NCBI GenBank assembly: GCA_046596415.1
Contig: JBKJML010000236.1
Span: 1-7,484 of the forward strand
DNA: 7,484 nucleotides
Direction of reading: 5' to 3'
DNA from: JBKJML01 sp046596415
GTDB taxonomy: Bacteria; Actinomycetota; Thermoleophilia; Gaiellales; Gaiellaceae
Under the pieces are notes generated by a model. That model had not been told where the DNA came from. It did not search any database and was given only the letters and a program-made list of their open reading frames with translations. Positions 1 to 5,169 of this stretch are shown piece after piece. The translations under genes and the position numbers were made by a program. Position 1 is the first letter of the stretch. Each line of letters starts with the position of its first letter.

Positions 1-1005
1 CTCGAGGCCGGGCTCAAGTACCTGATCGTCGGCAGCTTCGGCTCGGCCATGCTCCTCTTCGGCTCCGCGCTCGTCTACGGCGCGACCGGCGAGCTCGGCT
101 TCGGCTCGATCGCCGACGCCGTCTCCCGGCAGGGCCTGTCGGACGACTACCTGCTGCTCGCCGGGCTCGCGATGCTGATCGGTGGTCTCGGCTTCAAGTC
201 CTCCGCTGCGCCGTTCCACATGTGGACGCCCGACGTCTACCAGGGCGCGCCCACGTCGGTCACCGCGTTCATGTCGGCGGCGACGAAGGTCGCTGCGCTC
301 GTCGTGACCATGCGCCTACTCGTCACCGCGTTTCCGGAGCAGCACGACCTCTGGACGATCGCGATCGCGGTGATCGCGGTCGCCTCGCTCGCGATCGGCA
401 ACCTCGCCGCGCTCGTGCAGCGTGACGTGAAGCGACTACTCGCCTACTCCTCCGTGTCGCATGCCGGCTTCATGCTGATCGCGATCGCCGCCGGCAACGA
501 GCTCGGCGGACGGGCGCTCCTCTACTACCTGATCCCGTACTCGGCGATGTCGATCGGCTCCTTCGCCGTGGTCGCCGCGCGCGAGCGGGAGCTGAACGAG
601 CCGGTGACGCTCGAGACGATCGGAGGCATGGGCTGGGAGCGGCCGTTCCTCGGCGTCGCGATGTGGGTGTTCCTGCTCGGCTTCATGGGGATGCCGCTGA
701 CCGGTGGCTTCCTCGGCAAGTTCTACGTCTTCGCAGCCGCCTACGACCGCGGCTGGACCTGGCTCGTAATCGTCGGCGTCGCCGCCACGGCGGTCTCGCT
801 CGCCTACTACCTCGCCGTGATCCGGGCGATGTACATGCGCTCGGACACCGGCCTGCGCGCAGTGCCGGTGGGCGGGTCGCCGCCGGTCGACGTGCCGCTT
901 CAGGTCGGGGTCGCGCTCTCACTTGCGGTCACCGTCGGCTCGTTCTTCTTCGTGCAGCCGCTGATCGACCTCGCGCGCCAAGCGGCAGCATCGCTCCCGT
1001 TCTAG
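1..1005 (+). CDS. nuoN: NADH-quinone oxidoreductase subunit N (NuoN), C-terminal part; 5' end outside window
   Basis: Partial gene: the frame is open from base 1 (first codons read LEAGLKYLIVGSFGSA) and stops with TAG at 1003-1005, giving 334 visible residues. NuoN is one of the three antiporter-like, proton-translocating membrane subunits of respiratory complex I. Visible family signatures are the EAGLKY..GSF.SA helix at the very start, GFKSSAAPFHMWTPDVYQGAPT at about residues 64-85 (with the conserved membrane-embedded Lys and the PFH..TPDVY loop), the K..LAYSS.SHAGFM helix near 145-158, and GMPLTGGFLGKFYVF near 230-245. Several hydrophobic helices follow one another to the C-terminus, as expected for an integral membrane protein. 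Roughly the last two thirds of the usual protein of nearly 500 residues is present. NuoN is normally last in the nuo operon, and a HAD gene starts 10 bases later. An internal ATG at 49 is not the true start, because strong NuoN homology lies upstream of it. Confidence 0.96.
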   Translation, partial: LEAGLKYLIVGSFGSAMLLFGSALVYGATGELGFGSIADAVSRQGLSDDYLLLAGLAMLIGGLGFKSSAAPFHMWTPDVYQGAPTSVTAFMSAATKVAALVVTMRLLVTAFPEQHDLWTIAIAVIAVASLAIGNLAALVQRDVKRLLAYSSVSHAGFMLIAIAAGNELGGRALLYYLIPYSAMSIGSFAVVAARERELNEPVTLETIGGMGWERPFLGVAMWVFLLGFMGMPLTGGFLGKFYVFAAAYDRGWTWLVIVGVAATAVSLAYYLAVIRAMYMRSDTGLRAVPVGGSPPVDVPLQVGVALSLAVTVGSFFFVQPLIDLARQAAASLPF

Positions 1006-1015
1006 AGCCGCCCTC

Positions 1016-1720
1016 GTGGCGCTCCGGGGCATCCTCTTCGATCTCGACGACACGCTGGCCGATTCGAGCGGAGCCGAGGAACGCGTGTGGGGCGACGTCG
1101 TGGAGCGGATCGCCGAGCTCGTCCCGGGTGTCGACCGCGACGAGCTGCGCAGGCGCTACGTCGGCGTCCTCGAAGGACACTACGCCGAGCTCGCCGCGGG
1201 GAGGATCGACTTCCTCACCTTCCGGCGGCGACGACTCGCCGATGCCCTCTCGCCGTGGGCGGAGGTGAGCGACGAGCTGTTCAACCGCTACTCGCTCGCG
1301 AAAGCACGCATCTTCGACGAGATCGGGCCGTTCCCCGACGCGGTCGCCGTGCTCCGCGCGTTGCGTGGGGCGGGGATCCGGCTCGGTGTGCTGACGAATG
1401 GGCCCTCGGACATCCAGCGGCAGAAGCTGCGCGTGTCAGGTCTCGACGAGGAGCTCGACTCGATCGCGATCTCGGGTGAGCTCGGCTTTGCGAAACCCGA
1501 CCCGGAGGCATACCGGCTCGCGCTCGGGCTGCTCGGGACGCGGCCTGACGAGACGGCGATGGTCGGCGACTCACTCGAGAACGACGTCCTCGGCGGCCTC
1601 ATTGCGGGCCTGGCGGCGGTCGTCTGGCTGCCCGGAGCACGACGGGGCGACCTGCCAGCGGGTGTCCACCTGGCCCGCAACCTGACGGAGGTTCCGCGCC
1701 TCCTCGGCCTCGATCTCTAG
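1016..1720 (+). CDS. HAD-superfamily hydrolase (subfamily IA-like phosphatase)
   Basis: 234-residue haloacid dehalogenase-type phosphatase, probably acting on a small phosphorylated metabolite in the cytoplasm. All four HAD motifs are visible: motif I FDLDDTLAD with nucleophile Asp9 and acid/base Asp11; motif II LTNGPS with Thr127; the motif III Lys160 in GFAKPDPEAY; and motif IV MVGDSLENDVLGG with Asp185 and Asp190. A helical cap lies between about residues 15 and 105. The arrangement resembles the YjjG/HAD-IA type and the length is normal. The GTG start is chosen because motif I begins eight codons later and no other start keeps it intact. I see no clear Shine-Dalgarno sequence, so it may be read by coupling to nuoN, which ends 10 bases upstream. 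The substrate cannot be assigned. Its TAG stop lies inside a CTAG that also holds the stop of the convergent gene. Confidence 0.9.
   Translation: MALRGILFDLDDTLADSSGAEERVWGDVVERIAELVPGVDRDELRRRYVGVLEGHYAELAAGRIDFLTFRRRRLADALSPWAEVSDELFNRYSLAKARIFDEIGPFPDAVAVLRALRGAGIRLGVLTNGPSDIQRQKLRVSGLDEELDSIAISGELGFAKPDPEAYRLALGLLGTRPDETAMVGDSLENDVLGGLIAGLAAVVWLPGARRGDLPAGVHLARNLTEVPRLLGLDL
1717..1720. other. Shared CTAG: overlapping stop codons of two convergent genes
   Basis: The palindrome CTAG supplies TAG to the plus-strand HAD gene (1718-1720) and TAG to the minus-strand membrane protein gene (1717-1719). The two coding regions therefore overlap by 4 bases and leave no room for a terminator between them. 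The 10-bp palindrome just right of it (1724-1733) has no loop and is part of the minus-strand coding sequence. Confidence 0.9.
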
Positions 1721-2094
1721 CGGCCGCGCGCGGGGAGGTGCAGGCCCGGCAGGTGTGCGAGGCCGGCGAGCAGCGCCTGGGTCGCAAGGAGCGTCAGGCT
1801 GATCGCCATTGCCGTGACCCCGAGCGTCGGCACATCGCCACCCGCGAGGAGCGGCGCCCGGACGGCGGTCGCCACGAGCAGAAACGGCAGAGCGAGACCC
1901 GCCAGCACAGCCTGGCCACGGTCGATCGTGGTCGCGGTGGTGCCGTCGAGGACGTCGCCGAAGGCTAGAAGAGCGGCGACTGCGGCGACCGGAGTAGCGC
2001 CGACGAGCGCGTAGTAGCCCAGTGAGTGCGCCCCGGCCGAGTCGGCGAGGGCCGCGAGCAGGACGAGGACGACGGTGAGAGCTCTCATGGTCAT
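1717..2094 (-). CDS. Small integral membrane protein of unknown function
   Basis: I do not recognise this family. The 125-residue product has four hydrophobic stretches at about residues 4-21, 26-46, 59-80 and 90-111, separated by short polar loops (DVLDGTTATTIDRG, LLAGGDVP), so it should sit in the cytoplasmic membrane. The first stretch ends in AGA before HS and could be a cleaved signal peptide, leaving three helices. The preferred start is the ATG at 2092-2094, with an AAGG-type ribosome binding site about 6 bases upstream (caaggt at 2099-2104). The second ATG at 2086-2088 is possible. A GTG at 2137-2139 extends the frame by 15 charged residues, but it would run to within 2 bases of the divergent gene and has no ribosome binding site. 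Coding is supported by strong G/C bias at third positions and a consistent hydrophobic pattern. It lies alone between two plus-strand units. Confidence 0.7.
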   Translation of the reverse strand: MTMRALTVVLVLLAALADSAGAHSLGYYALVGATPVAAVAALLAFGDVLDGTTATTIDRGQAVLAGLALPFLLVATAVRAPLLAGGDVPTLGVTAMAISLTLLATQALLAGLAHLPGLHLPARGR

Positions 2095-2129
2095 GGCGAC
2101 CTTGTTCGCCGCGCGGCTCAACCGTCCTC

Positions 2130-2135
2130 TACGCT
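2130..2135 (+). promoter_or_regulatory. Putative -10 box (TACGCT) of a leaderless promoter
   Basis: TACGCT fits the TANNNT -10 pattern and ends exactly 6 bases before the ATG at 2142, so transcription would begin at or next to the start codon. The preceding bases are pyrimidine-rich and hold no Shine-Dalgarno sequence. No convincing -35 box is visible at the normal spacing. The same geometry recurs before the gene starting at 6660 on the other strand. Confidence 0.5.
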
Positions 2136-2141
2136 CCACGC

Positions 2142-2840
2142 ATGGCTACCAACGGCACCCTCACCTGGCTCGGCCACGCCGCCTTCCGCCTCGACACGCC
2201 GGGCGGGAAGCGCGTCTACATCGACCCGTTCCTCACCGGCAATCCGAGCTGTCCCGAGTCGGAGCAGCGCCCCGAACGCAGCGACCTGATCCTCGTCACC
2301 CACGGCCACGGCGACCACGTCGGTGACACCGTCGCGCTCCACGGGCGCTTCTCGTGCCCGGTCGTCGCCCAGGTCGAGCTGCGCGGCTGGCTCGTGGGCC
2401 AGGGCGTCGAGCTGAACATGGGGCACGCGATGAACAAGGGCGGCACGATCTCGGTCGAGGGGATCGGCGTCACGCTCACTCACGGCAACCACTCCTCGAG
2501 CGCCGACGACGGCACCTATCTCGGCGAGTCGTGCGGCTTCGTGATCGAGCTCGAGAGCGGCTTCAAGCTCTATGTCGCCGGCGACACGAACGTCTTCGGA
2601 GACATGGCCCTGATCGCCCGTATCTACGAGCCCGACCTCGTCGTGCTGCCGATCGGCGACCACTTCACGATGGGGCCGCGCGAGGCGGCAGTCGCGCTCG
2701 AGCTGCTGGGGGCAAGCCGCTGCGTTCCCTCCCACTACGGCACCTTCCCGCTTCTCACGGGCACACCCGAGCGGCTCCGGGAGCTGGCGCCTGGCGTCGA
2801 GGTGCTCGCGCCCGCCCCCGGCGGGACGATCGAGCTGTGA
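2142..2840 (+). CDS. Metal-dependent hydrolase, UPF0173 family (metallo-beta-lactamase fold)
   Basis: 232 residues, the usual length for UPF0173 proteins (the family that includes Bacillus YtkL), which are predicted cytoplasmic zinc hydrolases of unknown substrate. Visible metal-site residues are the HxHxDH motif THGHGDH (His54, His56, Asp58, His59), His114 in THGNHS, Asp148 in VAGDTN, and His198 in PSHYGTFP. Other family marks are the N-terminal WLGHAAF with His12, the DPFLTGNP loop, and LPIGDHFTMGP near 169-179. The ATG start is clear because the family begins just a few residues before this LGHA motif. It is the first gene of a five-gene operon. Its upstream region has no Shine-Dalgarno sequence but does have a -10-like box at 2130-2135, which points to a leaderless mRNA. 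Its TGA overlaps the next gene's GTG as GTGA. The chemistry is well supported; the biological substrate is unknown. Confidence 0.92.
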   Translation: MATNGTLTWLGHAAFRLDTPGGKRVYIDPFLTGNPSCPESEQRPERSDLILVTHGHGDHVGDTVALHGRFSCPVVAQVELRGWLVGQGVELNMGHAMNKGGTISVEGIGVTLTHGNHSSSADDGTYLGESCGFVIELESGFKLYVAGDTNVFGDMALIARIYEPDLVVLPIGDHFTMGPREAAVALELLGASRCVPSHYGTFPLLTGTPERLRELAPGVEVLAPAPGGTIEL

Positions 2841-3109
2841 GAGAGCGCTGGTTCGGCGCCACCGGCACACGCGTGCCGGAGATCGCGCTCGCAGGGACGC
2901 TCGACCTGGGCGAGGCGCTCGTTCTCGACGACGTCGCGGACGACGGCGCGCTGCGCGCGGCGCACGAACGTGGGCAGCCGGTCGTCGTGCGCGCGCAGAC
3001 GGCGGCCGAGGTCAGGGAGGCGCTGGCGCGGCCCGAGGTCTCCTGCGTGCTCGTCGGCGACGAATCGCTCCTCGGCCTCGACCTGACCGAGCTGACCTAT
3101 GGCTCCTAA
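2837..3109 (+). CDS. Hypothetical 90-residue protein in the hydrolase-DUF1028 operon
   Basis: I do not recognise this small protein. The GTG at 2837 overlaps the hydrolase stop (GTGA), and the TAA at 3107-3109 lies 11 bases inside the DUF1028 gene. This tiling, together with good third-position G/C bias, argues for a real gene. The product begins MRERWFGATGTRVPEIALAG and continues with alternating predicted strands and helices: GEALVLDDV, DDGALRAAHERG, QPVVVRA, TAAEVREALARPEV, SCVLVGD and LLGLDLTEL. This beta-alpha-beta pattern suggests a small soluble alpha/beta domain, possibly part of a barrel-like fold, but no catalytic motif is visible. It has one cysteine (Cys70) and no signal peptide or membrane segment. 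No strong ribosome binding site precedes the start, so translation is probably coupled to the upstream gene. The frame stays open further upstream, but that part is only a shadow of the hydrolase. Confidence 0.7.
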   Translation: MRERWFGATGTRVPEIALAGTLDLGEALVLDDVADDGALRAAHERGQPVVVRAQTAAEVREALARPEVSCVLVGDESLLGLDLTELTYGS

Positions 3110-3941
3110 AGGCTCGCAGCCGGTCGTCGCGACCTTCTCGATCGTCGCCTGCGACCTCGAGGCCGGCCAGTGGGGCGTTGCGACGCAGTCGAAGTTCCTC
3201 GCAGTCGGCTCGGTCGTGCCCTGGGCCGAACCGAACGCCGGGGCCGTCGCGACGCAGTCCTACGCCAATCCGCGCTACGGCCCCGACGGGCTCGCGCTGC
3301 TACGTGAGGGGCTCTCGGCCACGGAGGTTGTCGAGCGGCTGACGTCGGCCGACGACGACCGCGACCAGCGCCAGCTCGGCATCGTCGACGCGCGCGGTGG
3401 GGCCGCCACCTTCACCGGCTCGGCGTGCCACGAATGGGCGGGAGGACGCACAGGCCCCGGCTACGCGGCGCAGGGCAACATCCTCGTCTCCGGCGCGACG
3501 GTCGACGCGCTCGCCGCGACGTTCGAATCCACCAGTGGCCGTCCGCTCGCCGGCCGGCTGATCGACTGTCTGGCAGCAGCACAGGCCGCGGGTGGCGACA
3601 GTCGCGGCCAACAGTCGGCCGCGCTGCTCGTCGTAGAGAAGGATGGTGGCTACGCGGGCCTGTCCGACACGCTCGCCGACCTTCGCGTCGACGACCACGA
3701 GCTCCCGATCGAGGAGCTCCGGCGGCTGCATCGCCTCCACGACGCGATCTTCGGCAAGACGCCACGCAGCGCCTGGCTGCCACTCGACGGCGAGCTGGGC
3801 GACGAGGTGGGCGAGCGTCTTGCCCGGCTCGGCTACGAACGACTCGCCGACTGGGCGGGAGTCGAGAACCTCGAAGAGCGTGTCGACGGCGACGACGCGA
3901 TCGATCCCGTGGTGCTCGAGGAGCTGAGGAGGAAGTCATGA
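3099..3941 (+). CDS. DUF1028 (Ntn-hydrolase-like) protein with C-terminal putative peptidoglycan-binding domain
   Basis: 280 residues. Residues 12-200 match the DUF1028 family: TFSIVACD at the start, KFLAVGSVVPWAEPNAGAVATQ near 32-53, NPRYGPDGLALL, GYAAQGNILV at 121-130, and GGDSRGQQSAALLVV near 165-179. DUF1028 proteins have a predicted Ntn-hydrolase-like fold and no firmly established activity. From about residue 203 the pattern ELRRLHRLHDAIFG ... LPLDGEL ... LARLGYE ... WAGVENLEER ... IDPVVLEELR matches the small 'putative peptidoglycan binding' domain (PF08823 type) often found behind DUF1028. The ATG at 3099 lies 11 bases inside the preceding gene and has no strong ribosome binding site; no other start fits. 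It adds about ten residues before TFSIVA, where many relatives start directly with Met. No signal peptide is visible, which sits oddly with a wall-binding role. The TGA overlaps the next start as ATGA. Confidence 0.88.
   Translation: MAPKGSQPVVATFSIVACDLEAGQWGVATQSKFLAVGSVVPWAEPNAGAVATQSYANPRYGPDGLALLREGLSATEVVERLTSADDDRDQRQLGIVDARGGAATFTGSACHEWAGGRTGPGYAAQGNILVSGATVDALAATFESTSGRPLAGRLIDCLAAAQAAGGDSRGQQSAALLVVEKDGGYAGLSDTLADLRVDDHELPIEELRRLHRLHDAIFGKTPRSAWLPLDGELGDEVGERLARLGYERLADWAGVENLEERVDGDDAIDPVVLEELRRKS
3926..3932 (+). promoter_or_regulatory. Strong Shine-Dalgarno sequence (GAGGAGG-like) before the first cupin-TPR gene
   Basis: GAGGAGG lies 5 bases before the ATG at 3938 and inside the last codons of the DUF1028 gene. 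It fixes the start of the first cupin-TPR gene at the ATGA overlap and implies that this gene can be initiated efficiently in its own right. The three upstream genes of the operon have no comparable site. Confidence 0.85.
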
Positions 3942-4573
3942 CCCATCGGATCGCAAGCCTCGCCGAGATCCGCGGCGAGACCGGCTGGGCCGGCATCCGC
4001 AGTCACTTCGAGATCGCCGCGTTCGGCATCAACGCCTCGACGGCGCTCGAGGATGGCGACCCGATCGTCCCCGAGCACGACGAGATCCAGGCTCGCCAGG
4101 AGGAGCTCTACCTCGTGCTCGAGGGGCACGCCACCTTCACCGTCGACGGCGAGGAGGTCGACGCTCCCGCCGGGACGATCGTGCACGTCGGCGATCCGAC
4201 CCTCCGGCGTGGCGCGACCGGCAAGGCCGGCACGACGATCCTCGCCGTTGGCGGGACGCCCGGCGAGCCATACACGGTGACGGGCTGGGACACGGTGGCC
4301 GAGGTCTTCCCGATGTTCGCGCGGGGTGAGTACGCGGCCGCGAAGGCGGTGCTGGAAGCCGGTGTCGCGCGCTATCCAGGCCAGGCGGGAATGCTCTACA
4401 ACCTCGCCTGCGCCGAAGCCCGGCTCGGCGAGCACGACACCGCGCTCGAGCACCTGCGCGAGGCGGTCGAGCTCAGCCCGCGGTTCGCCGGGCTCGCGCA
4501 GGCAGACGACGATCTCGCTTCGATCCGCGACGATCCCGGCTTCCCCGCGGCTCCCGAGGAAGCGGGCGCATGA
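3938..4573 (+). CDS. Cupin-TPR protein, first of two tandem paralogs
   Basis: 211 residues in two parts. Residues 20-105 form a single cupin beta-barrel: EHDE (His47), QEELYLVLEG (Glu55/Glu56) and FTVDGEEVDAPAGTIVHV (His83), ending with GTTILAVGG. The metal site looks incomplete, with one His and an acid in motif 1 instead of the HxH pair, and a shifted His in motif 2, so it may bind a ligand without normal cupin catalysis. Residues 120-200 form a helical TPR-like region (FARGEYAAAKAVLE, MLYNLACAEARLGEHDTALEHLREAVELSP) closing with DDDLASIRDDPGF, as in TPR end-of-repeat segments. The protein is probably cytoplasmic. The start is set by a strong ribosome binding site and an ATGA overlap with DUF1028. 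It shares EHDE, QEELYLV, DGEE, PAGT and LAVGG with the next protein, marking a tandem duplication. The ligand is unknown. Confidence 0.88.
   Translation: MTHRIASLAEIRGETGWAGIRSHFEIAAFGINASTALEDGDPIVPEHDEIQARQEELYLVLEGHATFTVDGEEVDAPAGTIVHVGDPTLRRGATGKAGTTILAVGGTPGEPYTVTGWDTVAEVFPMFARGEYAAAKAVLEAGVARYPGQAGMLYNLACAEARLGEHDTALEHLREAVELSPRFAGLAQADDDLASIRDDPGFPAAPEEAGA
4556..4562 (+). promoter_or_regulatory. Shine-Dalgarno sequence (GAGGAAG) before the second cupin-TPR gene
   Basis: GAGGAAG ends 7 bases before the ATG at 4570, within the last codons of the first paralog. With the ATGA overlap it decides the start of the second paralog and suggests that the two are made in similar amounts. Confidence 0.75.
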
Positions 4574-5169
4574 CCGGGTGGAGCGTCACGAGGCTGGCTG
4601 AGCTCGACCGGATTCCGGTCGCGGAGGGGCTCGAGTGGCGGCCGATCCGGCGCCACTTCGGGATCCGCTCCTTCGGGATCAACGCGTACACCTCGTCGCA
4701 CGTCGGGGGCCAAGTGGTCGAGGAGCACGACGAGACAGACGGCCAGGAGGAGCTCTACCTCGTCGTCTCGGGGCGTGCCATCTTCACGCTCGACGGCGAG
4801 GAGTTCGACCTGCCCGCCGGAACAGCGGTCTTCCTCCCCGCGGGCTCGGGGAAGCGCAAGGCGGTCGCCGAGGAGGAAGGGACGACAGTGCTCGCGGTCG
4901 GCGGCTGGCCCGACAAGGCGTTCGTCCCGTCCGCCTGGGAGTGGTTCTTCGCGGCCTACGCCACCGATCCCGCCGCAGGCATCGAACTGATCGAGGAGGG
5001 CATCCGCGAGCTCGGCGACCTCCCTCCGTTTCATTACCACCTGGCCTGCTTGCTGGTGAAGCTAGGACGGCTCGACGAGGGTCGGGAGCAGCTCGACCGC
5101 GCGCTTGCGGCAAGGCCCGAATGGGCGGCGCGAGTAGCCGCGGATGACGACCTGGCAGCGCTCCGCTAG
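4570..5169 (+). CDS. Cupin-TPR protein, second of two tandem paralogs (short C-terminus)
   Basis: 199 residues, paralogous to the preceding protein along its whole length. The cupin core (about 28-112) carries EEHDETD (His53), QEELYLVVSG (Glu60/Glu61), FTLDGEEFDLPAGTAVFLP and GTTVLAVGG. The second-motif histidine is absent (Phe at that position), so the metal site is even more degraded than in the first copy. The helical TPR-like tail has FHYHLACLLVKLGRLDEGREQLDRALAARPEW and then stops right after ADDDLAALR, where the first copy goes on with DDPGF and about ten more residues. The N-terminus is a few residues longer (RLAELDRIPVAEG). The ATG overlaps the upstream stop as ATGA and has a ribosome binding site. 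Its own TAG lies within a CTAG shared with the convergent gene. It may form a heteromer with copy one, which is an inference from the duplication and coupling. Confidence 0.87.
   Translation: MTGWSVTRLAELDRIPVAEGLEWRPIRRHFGIRSFGINAYTSSHVGGQVVEEHDETDGQEELYLVVSGRAIFTLDGEEFDLPAGTAVFLPAGSGKRKAVAEEEGTTVLAVGGWPDKAFVPSAWEWFFAAYATDPAAGIELIEEGIRELGDLPPFHYHLACLLVKLGRLDEGREQLDRALAARPEWAARVAADDDLAALR
5166..5169. other. Shared CTAG: overlapping stop codons of two convergent operons
   Basis: TAG at 5167-5169 ends the second cupin-TPR gene on the plus strand, and TAG read from 5168 down to 5166 ends the Ldh_2-like gene on the minus strand. No intergenic space and no hairpin terminator lie between the two operons. 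This is the second such junction in the window, the other being 1717-1720. Confidence 0.9.

Noticed and set aside
1724..1733. 10-bp palindrome next to the first shared stop, considered as a terminator
   Set aside because: It has no loop and no T run and encodes the C-terminal Ala-Arg-Gly-Arg of the membrane protein.
1738..2014. Plus-strand open frames opposite the small membrane protein
   Set aside because: Products are Arg/Gln/His-rich without motifs, whereas the minus strand gives four clean hydrophobic helices and a ribosome binding site.
2118..2870. 250-residue minus-strand open frame opposite the UPF0173 hydrolase
   Set aside because: It mirrors the hydrolase codons, has no recognisable domain and extends across the divergent promoter region. 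The plus-strand gene carries a full metal site.
3425..3937. 5' extension of the first cupin-TPR frame inside DUF1028
   Set aside because: The upstream part is Arg-rich shadow sequence. A strong ribosome binding site at 3926-3932 and the ATGA overlap fix the start at 3938.
4396..5040. 214-residue minus-strand open frame opposite the cupin-TPR pair
   Set aside because: It spans two plus-strand genes joined by an ATGA overlap and has no domain signature; it is an antisense shadow.
2142..5169. Defence, toxin-antitoxin or secondary-metabolite system
   Set aside because: No nuclease, helicase, toxin-sized pair, transposase or assembly-line domains are visible. The families present fit metabolism or sensing better.
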